Source: Gammaproteobacteria bacterium (GTDB taxonomy: Bacteria > Pseudomonadota > Gammaproteobacteria > Pseudomonadales > Halieaceae). From it: a DNA stretch of 64,000 nucleotides. Position 1 is the stretch's first letter, and every line of letters begins with the position of its first letter. Of the stretch, positions 1 to 10,164 are shown one piece after another. Made by a program: the position numbers and the translations under genes. The notes beneath the pieces are model-generated. The model was not told the DNA's origin. It was given only the letters and a program-made list of their open reading frames with translations, and made no database searches. The DNA lies in assembly GCA_024644535.1 (NCBI GenBank), contig JAHEKX010000028.1, positions 1-64,000 of the forward strand, in the 5' to 3' direction.

Positions 1-329
1 CAAAGCTGTTAGGTGATTGGGAGCAAGGTATAGAAGCAGAGCTTACTGTCTCTGCCTTGGGTGTGAGGCAATCTTTCGCCACTCGCAATACTGTAATTGA
101 CGGTCAAGAAATCCGTATGGAATTGCTGAACGGACCTCTGCAAAATCTTATCGGTCGCTGGCTTTTTCAGCCCCTTTCTCAAACTGCTTGTAAAGTTGAG
201 TTAAACTTATCGTTTGAAACAACTGGTTCTTTAAAACGCATTGCCGCAGCCCAGCTGGTGGAGCGAACCAGTAATGCGGTCGTAGATGCTTTGGTTCAAC
301 GAGCACATCTGTCTTTTGGGAACACGTAA
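1..329 (+). CDS. ratA: RatA/COQ10-like START-domain protein (5' partial)
   Basis: The reading frame is open from base 3 of the window, so the N-terminal third or so is missing. About 108 residues remain and match the C-terminal part of the RatA/Coq10 family (SRPBCC/START-like fold): a strand ending in a TRN motif, the conserved GPLQNLIGRW segment followed by FQPLSQTACKVELNLSFE, and a C-terminal amphipathic helix. Family members bind ubiquinone-like lipids in respiration (Coq10); E. coli RatA was also reported to interfere with ribosome subunit joining. Its stop overlaps the start of the next gene (TAATG), so the two are translationally coupled. The pairing with rnfH next to bamE is a standard gammaproteobacterial arrangement. 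The true start lies outside the window. Confidence 0.9.
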   Translation, partial: KLLGDWEQGIEAELTVSALGVRQSFATRNTVIDGQEIRMELLNGPLQNLIGRWLFQPLSQTACKVELNLSFETTGSLKRIAAAQLVERTSNAVVDALVQRAHLSFGNT

Positions 330-637
330 TGAGCTCAGGTATCGCGGTTGAAGTAGCCTATGCTCTGCCCGATAAGCAGCTTATTAAAGCCTTTGAAGTG
401 CCCCAAGGTACTACAGCTAGGCAGGCAGTTGAGCTCTCGTCGATTGCTGACTCGTTTGATGGTTTGATACTCGAGGGCAATGCCTTGGGTATATTCGGAA
501 AAGCCGTTGCGAGTGACTACGTTTTGCGTGCGGGAGATCGGGTAGAGATTTATCGGCCTCTGATTGCCGACCCTAAAGAAGTGCGCAAAGAGCGCGCGGC
601 CAAGACGCGCCTGTCTCGCGCTGAGAAAAAAGCCTAG
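329..637 (+). CDS. rnfH: RnfH family protein (RatB, UPF0125)
   Basis: A 102-residue protein of the RnfH/RatB family with a beta-grasp (ubiquitin-like) fold. Family hallmarks are the start IAVEVAYALPDKQ, the central GIFGK, and the C-terminal GDRVEIYRPLIADPKE followed by a basic tail rich in Arg and Lys. The molecular role is not established; the gene travels with ratA and, in some bacteria, with rnf genes. Its ATG overlaps the ratA stop by one base. Its TAG stop shares the palindrome CTAG with the stop of the convergent bamE gene, so there is no intergenic space downstream. Confidence 0.92.
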   Translation: MSSGIAVEVAYALPDKQLIKAFEVPQGTTARQAVELSSIADSFDGLILEGNALGIFGKAVASDYVLRAGDRVEIYRPLIADPKEVRKERAAKTRLSRAEKKA

Positions 638-1014
638 TTTGCTTCAGCCTCAGCCTCAGCCTCAGTCTCAGCGTTTTTGCCTGTCTCGCTGCTGGGTGGG
701 ATTTTGCTATCAAAATGGCTTAATACGTCGCCGTCAAAGTAAACTGTCAGACGGTTCTCAAGAATTTGGATGTCACCACGAGAAAAAACGTAACGATAGT
801 CCCAGCGATCTTCATTAAACGAATCTTCAACTAAGGGAGTGCCCAGGACAAAGCGAACTTGTCGTCGAGTCATGCCAGGCTTTAACTGATCTACCATTTC
901 TTGTGTCACCACATTTCCCTGTTCGATGCCGATTTTATAAACCCCAGGAAAACCAACGAACCCACAGCCGGATAGAATAATTGTGGTTATAATGGCGATG
1001 AGAATGAGACGCAT
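634..1014 (-). CDS. bamE: Outer membrane assembly lipoprotein BamE (SmpA/OmlA)
   Basis: A 126-residue lipoprotein of the BAM complex, which inserts beta-barrel proteins into the outer membrane. The signal peptide ends in lipobox LSGC with the lipidated Cys at residue 17. The SmpA/OmlA fold follows: GNVVTQEMVDQLKPGMTRRQVRFVLGTP, a WDYRY segment and the strand LTVYFDGDVL. After the domain there is an unusual acidic tail of alternating Glu and Ala encoded by a hexanucleotide repeat. The gene is divergent from fur with 73 bases between them, the usual fur-bamE arrangement. Its stop overlaps that of rnfH. Confidence 0.95.
   Translation of the reverse strand: MRLILIAIITTIILSGCGFVGFPGVYKIGIEQGNVVTQEMVDQLKPGMTRRQVRFVLGTPLVEDSFNEDRWDYRYVFSRGDIQILENRLTVYFDGDVLSHFDSKIPPSSETGKNAETEAEAEAEAN
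645..671 (-). repeat. Hexanucleotide tandem repeat in the 3' end of bamE
   Basis: On the plus strand the unit CAGCCT occurs three times in a row, then once as CAGTCT, then as a partial unit. Read on the minus strand it encodes the alternating Glu-Ala tail of BamE. Six bases equal two codons, so changes in copy number would lengthen or shorten the tail without a frameshift. Confidence 0.85.
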
Positions 1015-1087
1015 TGTGAGAAACCTTTAACTATAGTCAGAGCAGTGGCATCATACTGGCCTTAAGCGATAGAGAGAACCCCTAAAT

Positions 1088-1504
1088 ATGTCTTTTGAAA
1101 ACCAAGAATTGAAAAAAGCGGGTCTCAAGGTCACCCTGCCACGCCTTAAAATTATGCAAATCCTCGAGGCCAGCTCCGAGCAGGGGCAGCATATGAGTGC
1201 CGAGGATGTGTACAAAGCGCTACTCGAGGCTGAAGAAGAGGTCGGCTTAGCCACCGTATATCGAGTTCTTACCCAGTTTGAATCGGCGGGGTTAGTTGCA
1301 CGTCACAATTTTGAAACGGGCCACTCTGTGTACGAAATTGCAAAAGGTGAACACCACGACCACATGGTGTGTGTGGATACAGGTGAGGTTATCGAGTTTA
1401 CCGACCCCGTGATTGAGGAGCGGCAGCATCAAATCGCGAAAGAGCACGGTTTTGATCTAGAAGATCATTCCCTGGTGCTTTACGTTCGTAAAAAAAGTAG
1501 TTAA
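1088..1504 (+). CDS. fur: Ferric uptake regulator Fur
   Basis: A 138-residue iron-responsive repressor. The N-terminal winged helix covers about residues 1-82 (GLKVTLPRLKIMQIL, VGLATVYRVLTQFESAGLV). The C-terminal dimerisation and metal domain contains the HHDHMVC segment and EVIEF. The structural CxxC pair of E. coli Fur is reduced to a single Cys (VCVDTGEV), as in Pseudomonas Fur, so the structural zinc site is not required here. The C-terminus VLYVRKK is typical. The gene is divergent from bamE and convergent with recN, with which it shares the tetranucleotide TTAA as overlapping stops. I see no clear Fur box in its short upstream region, so autoregulation is not evident. Confidence 0.97.
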   Translation: MSFENQELKKAGLKVTLPRLKIMQILEASSEQGQHMSAEDVYKALLEAEEEVGLATVYRVLTQFESAGLVARHNFETGHSVYEIAKGEHHDHMVCVDTGEVIEFTDPVIEERQHQIAKEHGFDLEDHSLVLYVRKKSS

Positions 1505-3153
1505 GAGTTTTGTTTCAGTAGCTGCGCCGCGTGAGCTTTGGTTTGCTCGGTAATGTTAACTCCTCCGACCATTCGGGCTATTTCCTCAATTCGCTGTTCG
1601 TTCGATAGCCTTTGAATCACGGTTCGAACGTCTGCCTCGTCATAGGTCTTTGAGATTCTTAGGTGATGGTCGCCTTGGCCTGCTACTTGAGCCAAGTGCG
1701 TGACACATAGTATCTGAGAGTGCGAGGTGAGGCCGTGAAGTCGCTGGCCAACGATGTCGGCGGTGGCGCCACCGATGCCGACATCTACTTCGTCAAAAAT
1801 TAGGGTTGGCGTTACGGATTGTTGCGCGGTAACCACTTGGATTGCCAGGCTAATGCGCGAGAGCTCGCCGCCCGAGGCGATTTTTGCTAGACCTTTTAAT
1901 TCGCCTTGGCTTTGAGTGGCTATTTTGAATTCGATTTCTTCGGCGCCGTAGGGCGATAAAGCGTCACTCAAATGTGGTGTTAATGCCACGCCAAAGCGAC
2001 AGTTGCCCATTGCCAACGATTGTAACTGACTATGTACCTCAGATTGCAGACGATCGCCGGCTGCTTCACGCTGATTCGATAAGGTCTTAGCCGTTTCGCC
2101 GTAGACGGCTCTAATATCTTTCAACTGTCGGTTAAGTTCGCCAATACGCTCGTCTGCGCTTAATAGGGCTTCGAGTTCAAGCTCGAATGCCTGCAGTTTT
2201 TCGGCAAGTTGAATCGGTTGTGTGCGATGTTTTCGAGCCAGCTCGTAGATTTTATCTAGGCGCTCGGTAACTTCTATTAAACGCTCGGGATCCAACTCAA
2301 GTTTGTCTGAGCGGCGCTCGATGTCGTGACGCGCCTCATCTACTTGAATAAGAGCAGAGTTTAAAAGTTCATAGGCCTCGCTGGTGAGCCCCGACTTTAG
2401 GCCCGATTCTAGCAAACGGATGGTTTGTCGCAATCCATCTGACTGTTGCTCGCAATGATACGATGCTTCTGACAGCTGTTGGATGAGCGTCTCGCCCTGG
2501 CTTAGCAGATCTTGCTCTTGCTCGAGGCTTTCGAGTTCGTCGGCGCTAAGAATAACACTTTGAAGCTCCTCGACTTGATACTCTAAAAAGGCTTTCGCGT
2601 CGTTAGTATCGGTCTCGCCTTGAGTAAGAGTGTCCAGTTCTTTTTTGACACTGCGGAAGTCCTGCGCCAGGTCGTAGACCTTGCGCAGGCAAGTAGTATC
2701 GGGAATCAGTTCGTCAAGAATATGTCGATGGTTCTTTTTGTTCATCAGCGATTGATGCGCGTGCTGGCCGTGGATGTCGACTAAAAATTCACCCAGCTCA
2801 TTGCACTGTTGGGCAGTGCAGGGTACGCCATTGATATAGGCTTTACTTCGGCCTTCGCTGGTGACGATGCGGCGCAAAATTAGATCGTCGTCGCTATCAA
2901 AGTGATGTTTTGCCAGCCATTCCTGTGCTTCGTGCAGGCCATGTAAATCAAAACTTGCGCTGATTTCTGCTTTGTCTTTGCCGTAACGCACGCTGCCGGA
3001 GTCGGCCCGGTCGCCCAAGCATAATCCCAACGCGTCGATTAATATTGACTTGCCCGCGCCCGTTTCGCCCGTGATGACGGTCATGCCTGTATCGAAGTCG
3101 ATAGCGACATCTTCGACGACAGCGAAATTTTTAATGTGAATGTGGGTGAGCAT
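1501..3153 (-). CDS. recN: DNA repair protein RecN
   Basis: A 550-residue SMC-like ATPase used in recombinational repair of double-strand breaks. The N-terminal head carries the Walker A motif GETGAGKS at about residues 29-36. A central region of about 330 residues is rich in Glu, Gln and Leu and is predicted coiled coil. The C-terminal head has the ABC signature SGGELSR and Walker B LIFDEVDVGIGG, ending in the CVTHLAQVA switch segment. Length is normal for the family. It is divergent from hrcA with about 165 bases between, and convergent with fur. RecN is usually SOS-regulated; I did not find a convincing LexA box upstream. Confidence 0.97.
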   Translation of the reverse strand: MLTHIHIKNFAVVEDVAIDFDTGMTVITGETGAGKSILIDALGLCLGDRADSGSVRYGKDKAEISASFDLHGLHEAQEWLAKHHFDSDDDLILRRIVTSEGRSKAYINGVPCTAQQCNELGEFLVDIHGQHAHQSLMNKKNHRHILDELIPDTTCLRKVYDLAQDFRSVKKELDTLTQGETDTNDAKAFLEYQVEELQSVILSADELESLEQEQDLLSQGETLIQQLSEASYHCEQQSDGLRQTIRLLESGLKSGLTSEAYELLNSALIQVDEARHDIERRSDKLELDPERLIEVTERLDKIYELARKHRTQPIQLAEKLQAFELELEALLSADERIGELNRQLKDIRAVYGETAKTLSNQREAAGDRLQSEVHSQLQSLAMGNCRFGVALTPHLSDALSPYGAEEIEFKIATQSQGELKGLAKIASGGELSRISLAIQVVTAQQSVTPTLIFDEVDVGIGGATADIVGQRLHGLTSHSQILCVTHLAQVAGQGDHHLRISKTYDEADVRTVIQRLSNEQRIEEIARMVGGVNITEQTKAHAAQLLKQNS

Positions 3154-3318
3154 GCGCGGTGTCCTTATAATGCGCTAAGTGTATACCAAGTCGTAGAATA
3201 CTGACTTAGTATGTCATGAGAATTGGCTGGTGCAAATTGATTCGAAATGGCGGTAATAGACTAGCTTGAAAGCGCCGAGTAGGGTATACCTAGGAGCGTT
3301 CTAAGAGTAAATAATGGC

Positions 3319-4356
3319 ATGAAAGAGAAATACGTATCCGAGCGTTCGCAACTTGTGTTGCAGGCCTTGGTAAAGCGTTACATCCAAGAGGGCGCCCCTG
3401 TCGGCTCAAGTACTGTGCGCCAAGCGGCTGGCCTGCCGGTAAGTGCAGCAACGGTGCGTAACATCATGTCGGATCTGGAGCATCGAGGGTATTTACATGC
3501 GCCCCACACCTCGGCGGGACGTGTGCCAACCGCTGCTGGGTATCGCCTGTATGTTGACTCTTTATTGCAGGTGGATATGCCTGACGCTGCTACCTTTCAA
3601 GCATTACAAAATGAATTGAGTCCCGATCGCAGTTCGCGCGACTTAGTGCAGGTTACCTCTAATTTGCTGGCGGATATTACCGCGCAGGCTGGTTTAGTAA
3701 CGGTGCCTCGCCCCGAATCGGCACAATTTCGGCAAGTCGAGTTTTTACCTTTATCGGGTAATCGTGTTTTGGTGATTTTGGTGTTGAACCAACACGAAGT
3801 TCAAAACAAAATTATCCATACCCATCAAGAGTTTGATGCTGACCAGCTGCGTTCGGCAGCGGCAATGATTAACGAGCGCTTCTCGGGGCGTACCTTTCAA
3901 GACATTGAAGGCATGATTGCTCAGGAATTACGAGAAGCGAAGTCTCGTATCGATCGCTATATGGAGGAAACTCTAGCCTTTGCAAACAAGGCCTTGAATG
4001 TTGGCCAAGCCACCGCAGAAGACTATCTTATGGCGGGAGAGTCTAGGTTGCTGGAATCGGCCTCGCCCGAAGAGCTCGAGCACCTAAAAGGTCTATTCCA
4101 AGCCCTAGAAAGTAAGAAGGACGTGCTGCATTTGCTAGAGCGATCTTCGGTCGCAGATGGTGTTAAAATTTTTATCGGTGAAGAGGCGGGCTTTAACGCC
4201 TTGGGTAACTTCTCGCTGGTGACCGCACCTTATGGCGACGGTAAGAAAACACTGGGTGTTCTCGGTGTTATTGGTCCCAAGCGTATGGAGTACAGTCGAG
4301 TGATTCCCATTGTTGATCTTACTGCCCGAATGCTCAGCCAAGCTTTGTCCAATTAA
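3319..4356 (+). CDS. hrcA: Heat-inducible transcription repressor HrcA
   Basis: A 345-residue repressor that binds CIRCE elements and is kept active by GroEL. The N-terminal winged helix (about residues 1-75) carries VGSSTVRQAAGLPVSAATVRNIMSDLEHRGYL and the family signature HTSAGRVPTAAGYRLYVD. The long effector/dimerisation domain ends in GVLGVIGPKRMEYSRVIPIVD. The start at 3319 is the first ATG in this frame; the ATG at 3314 is in another frame. It heads the order hrcA-grpE-dnaK-dnaJ known from Firmicutes and some proteobacteria; E. coli lacks it. The only CIRCE element I see in the window is at groES, about 54 kb away. No CIRCE precedes hrcA itself. Confidence 0.97.
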   Translation: MKEKYVSERSQLVLQALVKRYIQEGAPVGSSTVRQAAGLPVSAATVRNIMSDLEHRGYLHAPHTSAGRVPTAAGYRLYVDSLLQVDMPDAATFQALQNELSPDRSSRDLVQVTSNLLADITAQAGLVTVPRPESAQFRQVEFLPLSGNRVLVILVLNQHEVQNKIIHTHQEFDADQLRSAAAMINERFSGRTFQDIEGMIAQELREAKSRIDRYMEETLAFANKALNVGQATAEDYLMAGESRLLESASPEELEHLKGLFQALESKKDVLHLLERSSVADGVKIFIGEEAGFNALGNFSLVTAPYGDGKKTLGVLGVIGPKRMEYSRVIPIVDLTARMLSQALSN

Positions 4357-4359
4357 AGC

Positions 4360-4387
4360 CTTGAAAAAAACCAGTTTGCCCCCAAAT
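4360..4387 (+). promoter_or_regulatory. Possible sigma-32 promoter of grpE
   Basis: CTTGAA (4360-4365), a 14-base spacer, then CCCCAAAT (4380-4387). The -35 matches the sigma-32 consensus exactly. The -10 differs from CCCCATnT at one position. It starts 4 bases after the hrcA stop and 49 bases before the grpE start, so grpE could be heat-induced independently of hrcA read-through. Confidence 0.55.
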
Positions 4388-4436
4388 CCCAATCAGTCTT
4401 TTATTTTTAATTTGACGTGATGAATAGGGGAATGCC

Positions 4437-5009
4437 GTGAGTGACCAAAAAGACCACGAACAACCTGAAGTAAACGAGGCGGAGGTGCAAGTAGAGGCGG
4501 TCGAGACCGCGGACACTGAGCGGCCTGAAGAGGCCGAGCAAGCAGGTCCAGACGAACAAATCCAGGCGCTAGAGCAAGCTTTAGGCGAGGCCAAAGAGGC
4601 TGTTTTGCGGGCCCAGGCAGATGCAATTAATTTCCAGCGTCGCGCTGAAAAAGAGATCGAGAAGGCACGCAAGTTTGCCCTCGAGGGGTTCTCGCGAGAA
4701 GTGTTGGTGGTAGCCGATAACCTTGAACGTGCCCTTAGCGTGGTAAACCGGGAAGACGAAGCGGTAACGTCGATTGTCGAGGGTATCGAGCTTACCCTAA
4801 AAAGCTTTTCTGACGTTCTTGCTAAGTTCAATGTGGAAGCGCTAGATCCCCACGGTGAGCCGTTTGATCCGCAGTTACACCAGGCGATGAGCATGGTGCC
4901 CAACCCAGAAGTTGAGCCCAACACTGTGATTGCTGTGATGCAAAAAGGTTACACCTTAAACGGCCGGCTTATTCGTCCCGCCATGGTCATGGTTAGCAAG
5001 GCTGATTAA
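4437..5009 (+). CDS. grpE: Nucleotide exchange factor GrpE
   Basis: A 190-residue cofactor that releases ADP from DnaK. There is a GTG start preceded by AGGGGAATGCC, with the GGGG run as ribosome binding site. The acidic N-terminal region (residues 1-40) is followed by a long coiled coil (about 40-90, with the conserved NFQRRAEKEIEKARKFALEG) and the C-terminal beta domain with the signature DPHGEPFDPQLHQAM and VMQKGYTLNGRLIRPAMV. Length is normal for the family. It lies between hrcA and dnaK and probably has its own heat-shock promoter at the end of hrcA. Confidence 0.97.
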   Translation: MSDQKDHEQPEVNEAEVQVEAVETADTERPEEAEQAGPDEQIQALEQALGEAKEAVLRAQADAINFQRRAEKEIEKARKFALEGFSREVLVVADNLERALSVVNREDEAVTSIVEGIELTLKSFSDVLAKFNVEALDPHGEPFDPQLHQAMSMVPNPEVEPNTVIAVMQKGYTLNGRLIRPAMVMVSKAD

Positions 5010-5027
5010 GCCTTTTTTCTTGGGCCC

Positions 5028-5056
5028 CTTGAAATAAGCAAGCGCGGGCCCATATA
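5028..5056 (+). promoter_or_regulatory. Sigma-32 (heat-shock) promoter of dnaK
   Basis: CCCCTTGAA with core CTTGAA at 5028-5033, a 15-base spacer, then CCCATATA at 5049-5056. This is an essentially perfect match to the sigma-32 consensus. It lies about 53 bases before the dnaK start, in the 99-base gap after grpE. There is no CIRCE here, so HrcA is not expected to act on dnaK directly. Confidence 0.82.
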
Positions 5057-5108
5057 CATACCAACGAAATGTTAAGTGCTTTAAAAGAGCACGAGTAGGA
5101 GAAATATT

Positions 5109-7028
5109 ATGGGCAAAATTATTGGAATCGACTTGGGTACAACGAACTCATGTGTCGCTGTTATGGATGGTGATAAGCCTCGCGTTATCGAGAATTCAGA
5201 GGGTGATCGCACCACTCCATCAATTATTGGTTACACCGAAGACGGCGAAATCTTGGTCGGGCAAAGCGCAAAGCGTCAAGCGGTCACTAACCCTAGGAAC
5301 ACTTTATTTGCTGTTAAACGTTTGATTGGACGTAAGTTCACCGATGATGTGGTTCAAAAAGACATCAAAATGGTGCCTTACTCGATCGTAGCTGCAGACA
5401 ACGGTGATGCGTGGGTAGAAGCTAAAGGTAAGAAAATGGCGCCTCCTCAGGTGTCAGCGCAAGTTCTAATGAAAATGAAGAAAACTGCGGAAGAGTATTT
5501 AGGCGAGCCGGTGACCGAAGCGGTTATCACAGTGCCTGCTTACTTTAACGACTCGCAGCGTCAGGCGACCAAAGACGCCGGTAAAATTGCAGGCTTGGAA
5601 GTTAAGCGTATTATCAACGAGCCTACTGCTGCGGCCCTTGCTTATGGCATGGACAAAGTCAGCGGTGATAACGTTGTTGCGGTTTATGATTTGGGTGGTG
5701 GTACCTTCGATATTTCTATCATCGAAATTGCCGAAGTCGATGGCGAGCATCAGTTTGAGGTGTTGGCCACCAATGGTGACACCTTTCTGGGCGGAGAAGA
5801 CTTTGACCTGCGTTTGATTGAGTACTTTGCGGCAGAGTTCAAGAAAGAGAACGGCATCGATTTACACAACGATCCATTGGCTCTGCAGCGTCTGAAGGAA
5901 GCGGCAGAGAAAGCTAAGATCGAGTTGTCGAGCTCGCAGCAGACCGAGGTCAATTTGCCTTACATCACGGCAGACGCAACCGGGCCCAAGCACTTGGTTG
6001 TGAAGCTGTCACGCAGCAAGCTTGAGTCGCTGGTAGAAGATCTTGTCAAGCGCTCTTTAGAGCCCGTAAAAGTGGCGTTGAAAGACGCAGGTCTTAGCCC
6101 CAGTGACATCAACGATGTGATTTTGGTGGGCGGTCAGACGCGTATGCCGATGGTGCAGAAAGCGGTAACAGAATTTTTTGGCAAAGAACCTCGTCGTGAC
6201 GTCAACCCCGACGAAGCGGTGGCGGTAGGTGCTTCTATTCAGGGCGCGGTATTGTCAGGCGACGTGAAAGATGTGCTCTTGCTTGATGTTACACCTCTGA
6301 CTCTGGGTATCGAAACTATGGGTGGTGTTGCCACGCCACTGATCGAGAAAAATACGACCATTCCAACGAAGAAGTCGCAGGTGTTCTCGACTGCCGATGA
6401 CAACCAAACGGCTGTAACCATTCACGTGGTTCAGGGCGAGCGTAAGCAGGCGGCGCAGAACAAATCTTTGGGTCGCTTTGATTTAGCGGATATTCCGCCT
6501 GCACCACGCGGTATGCCTCAAGTTGAAGTGACTTTTGATTTGGATGCCAACGGTATCTTGAATGTGTCGGCAAAAGATAAGGCTACTGGTAAAGAGCAGT
6601 CGATTCGCATTACCGCTTCTAGTGGTTTGTCGGATGACGAAATCGAATCTATGGTGCGCGACGCCGAGGCAAACGCGGAAGCGGACGCTAAGTTCGAGGC
6701 GATGATATCGGCACGCAACAGTTGCGAAGGTATGGTCCACGCCGCAAAAAACACCCTGAAAGAAGCGGGTGAGCATGCGACAGACGACGAGAAATCAGCG
6801 ATTGAAGCGGCAATAGCAGAAGCAGAAGAGGCTTTGAAAGGCGATGACAAAGAAGCCATCGACGCCGCTGCTGCCAAAGTAACCGAGGCAACAGGTCCTG
6901 TGGCTCAAAAGATGTACCAAGCGCAGGCTGCAGCTGGTGAACAAGCACAAGGTGCAGAAGCGCAAGATGCTGGTGCTGATGATGCGGTAGATGCTGAGTT
7001 CGAAGAAGTGAAAGACGACAAGAAGTAA
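5109..7028 (+). CDS. dnaK: Molecular chaperone DnaK (Hsp70)
   Basis: A 639-residue Hsp70. The nucleotide-binding domain (about 1-385) has [16 protein letters not shown], the phosphate loop [11 protein letters not shown] and [10 protein letters not shown]. The interdomain linker [16 protein letters not shown] follows, then the substrate-binding beta domain and the alpha-helical lid, ending in a tail with the conserved EEVKDDKK. A good ribosome binding site (TAGGAGAAATATT) precedes the ATG. The sigma-32 promoter in the grpE-dnaK gap fits heat induction. It works with DnaJ and GrpE encoded on either side, and probably with the CnoX-like protein downstream. Confidence 0.99.
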   Translation: MGKIIGIDLGTTNSCVAVMDGDKPRVIENSEGDRTTPSIIGYTEDGEILVGQSAKRQAVTNPRNTLFAVKRLIGRKFTDDVVQKDIKMVPYSIVAADNGDAWVEAKGKKMAPPQVSAQVLMKMKKTAEEYLGEPVTEAVITVPAYFNDSQRQATKDAGKIAGLEVKRIINEPTAAALAYGMDKVSGDNVVAVYDLGGGTFDISIIEIAEVDGEHQFEVLATNGDTFLGGEDFDLRLIEYFAAEFKKENGIDLHNDPLALQRLKEAAEKAKIELSSSQQTEVNLPYITADATGPKHLVVKLSRSKLESLVEDLVKRSLEPVKVALKDAGLSPSDINDVILVGGQTRMPMVQKAVTEFFGKEPRRDVNPDEAVAVGASIQGAVLSGDVKDVLLLDVTPLTLGIETMGGVATPLIEKNTTIPTKKSQVFSTADDNQTAVTIHVVQGERKQAAQNKSLGRFDLADIPPAPRGMPQVEVTFDLDANGILNVSAKDKATGKEQSIRITASSGLSDDEIESMVRDAEANAEADAKFEAMISARNSCEGMVHAAKNTLKEAGEHATDDEKSAIEAAIAEAEEALKGDDKEAIDAAAAKVTEATGPVAQKMYQAQAAAGEQAQGAEAQDAGADDAVDAEFEEVKDDKK

Positions 7029-7081
7029 TCTCTTGTCAAAACGGACTCGACATCCAGTGTCGGTGTACAATAAAACATCAG

Positions 7082-7101
7082 CGCGGGTCTTAGTGCCCGC
7101 G
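7082..7101 (+). terminator. Hairpin between dnaK and dnaJ
   Basis: CGCGGG (7082-7087), an 8-base loop and CCCGCG (7096-7101), followed by TTGTTGT rather than a clean T run. It could be a partial terminator or an mRNA-processing hairpin that lowers dnaJ relative to dnaK. A hairpin at this place is common in dnaKJ operons. Confidence 0.45.
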
Positions 7102-7165
7102 TTGTTGTAAGTGGATTACTAAAAGACAGCAGAAGCTGTTGTTAACTAACTGCAATTGAAGTGTC

Positions 7166-9102
<1,937 letters not shown>

Positions 9103-9112
9103 GGATATCGAA

Positions 9113-9967
9113 ATGACCGATTACATAGTGAATATCGATGAAAGCAACGCGATGCGTTTTCTTATCGAAGAATCTAATGTTCGCCCTGTAGTCGTTGATT
9201 TTTGGGCCGATTGGTGTGGACCTTGCAAAACCTTGATGCCCATTCTTGAAAAGTTGGCCCATGAATACGCAGGGGCATTTTTGCTGGCCAAGGTGAATGC
9301 CGATGAGCAGCAAAATATTGCCGGTCAGTTTGGCGTGCGCAGTCTGCCCACGGTCATGGTAATTCAGAACGGGCAGCCAGTAGATGGCTTTGCCGGCGCG
9401 CAATCCGAGGCCCAAGTGCGCGAATTGTTGCAAAAATACTTGCCCAGTCCTTGGGCTGCAGCCCTAGAGGAGGCGGCACGATTGATGGAGGTTGGTGATC
9501 AGCAAGCTGCCTTAACACTGCTGCGTAAAGCATACGATGATTCTGACCAAGATTTGGACATAGCGCTAAACCTAGCCCATGTGCTAATTCAGTGTAACCG
9601 GTTTGCAGAAGCAGAAACTGTGCTTGAGAACATTCGATTTGTAGACCGTGATGCTCGTTACGAACAGCTAGTGGCCGAGTTAGCATTAAAGCAAGAGGCT
9701 TCTAAGTCACCTGAAACAGAGGCCCTTGAAGCTAAGCTAGAGGCTGATCCTGATAACTTGGATTTAAGGGTTGACTTAGCTGTGCAGTATTCTGTCGATG
9801 GGCATTATGCCGATGCCTTAGAGCAGCTGATGGTGGTTTTAAAAACCAACCGGGATCATAACAACGGCGGCACTAAAAAGCGGATGCTAGATATCATAGC
9901 AAGCCTTGGTAAGGGCGACCCCATCGCCGTGGATTATCAGCGCAAGCTTTTTGGTTTGCTGTACTAA
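9113..9967 (+). CDS. cnoX: Thioredoxin-TPR chaperedoxin, CnoX/YbbN family
   Basis: A 284-residue protein. The N-terminal thioredoxin domain (about 1-110) has active site WCGPC with Cys35 and Cys38, and the cis-proline in SLPTVMVI. Two to four TPR-like helical repeats follow (about 115-280). The last residues RKLFGLLY resemble the conserved C-terminus that E. coli CnoX uses to dock on GroEL. E. coli CnoX lacks the redox CxxC, whereas this protein keeps a canonical one, as described for Caulobacter. CnoX proteins hold oxidised or unfolded clients and hand them to DnaK/DnaJ or GroEL, which fits a position directly after dnaK-dnaJ-dapB. Assignment to CnoX rather than another Trx-TPR protein rests on layout and C-terminus. 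Confidence 0.9.
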   Translation: MTDYIVNIDESNAMRFLIEESNVRPVVVDFWADWCGPCKTLMPILEKLAHEYAGAFLLAKVNADEQQNIAGQFGVRSLPTVMVIQNGQPVDGFAGAQSEAQVRELLQKYLPSPWAAALEEAARLMEVGDQQAALTLLRKAYDDSDQDLDIALNLAHVLIQCNRFAEAETVLENIRFVDRDARYEQLVAELALKQEASKSPETEALEAKLEADPDNLDLRVDLAVQYSVDGHYADALEQLMVVLKTNRDHNNGGTKKRMLDIIASLGKGDPIAVDYQRKLFGLLY

Positions 9968-10164
9968 GTGCTTGGTGCAGGCGCGCCAATCGGGTGCGTC
10001 ATCCCCCAACAATTCAGCGAGTTTTCTGGGCCTGAAAGCTAGGCTACCCCTATCTTTAAAGCGACTCCGTTTTATAAGCGTTTTGGTGTTGTCAGTGTCA
10101 ACTCCCTGTGATACTTTGCGGTTATTCCAAAAATCATACTCTAAGTTCAAATCGGTAAAACTGG

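Noticed and set aside
645-671. bamE repeat as a phase-variation switch
   Set aside because: The unit is 6 bases, so slippage never shifts the frame, and it is at the extreme C-terminus.
1046-1061. Sigma-54-like sequence upstream of fur (TGGCATC-N4-TGGC)
   Set aside because: At least three mismatches, including the -12 element, and fur is not expected to be sigma-54 dependent.
3265-3290. CTTGAAA upstream of hrcA as a sigma-32 or sigma-70 promoter
   Set aside because: No CCCCATnT follows, and TATACC is only 13 bases from TTGAAA, too close for a sigma-70 promoter.
4334-4924. 196-residue minus-strand open frame opposite grpE
   Set aside because: Low-complexity Ser/Arg-rich translation mirroring grpE codons; no independent support.
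5076-5092. GTGCT-N7-AGCAC in the dnaK leader as a CIRCE element
   Set aside because: The half-sites are in the reverse order and only 5 bases long. CIRCE requires TTAGCACTC-N9-GAGTGCTAA.
9968-10164. Small gene or RNA in the gap before the alkyl sulfatase
   Set aside because: Open frames here only extend over neighbouring coding sequence. No hairpin with a T run or start signal was found.
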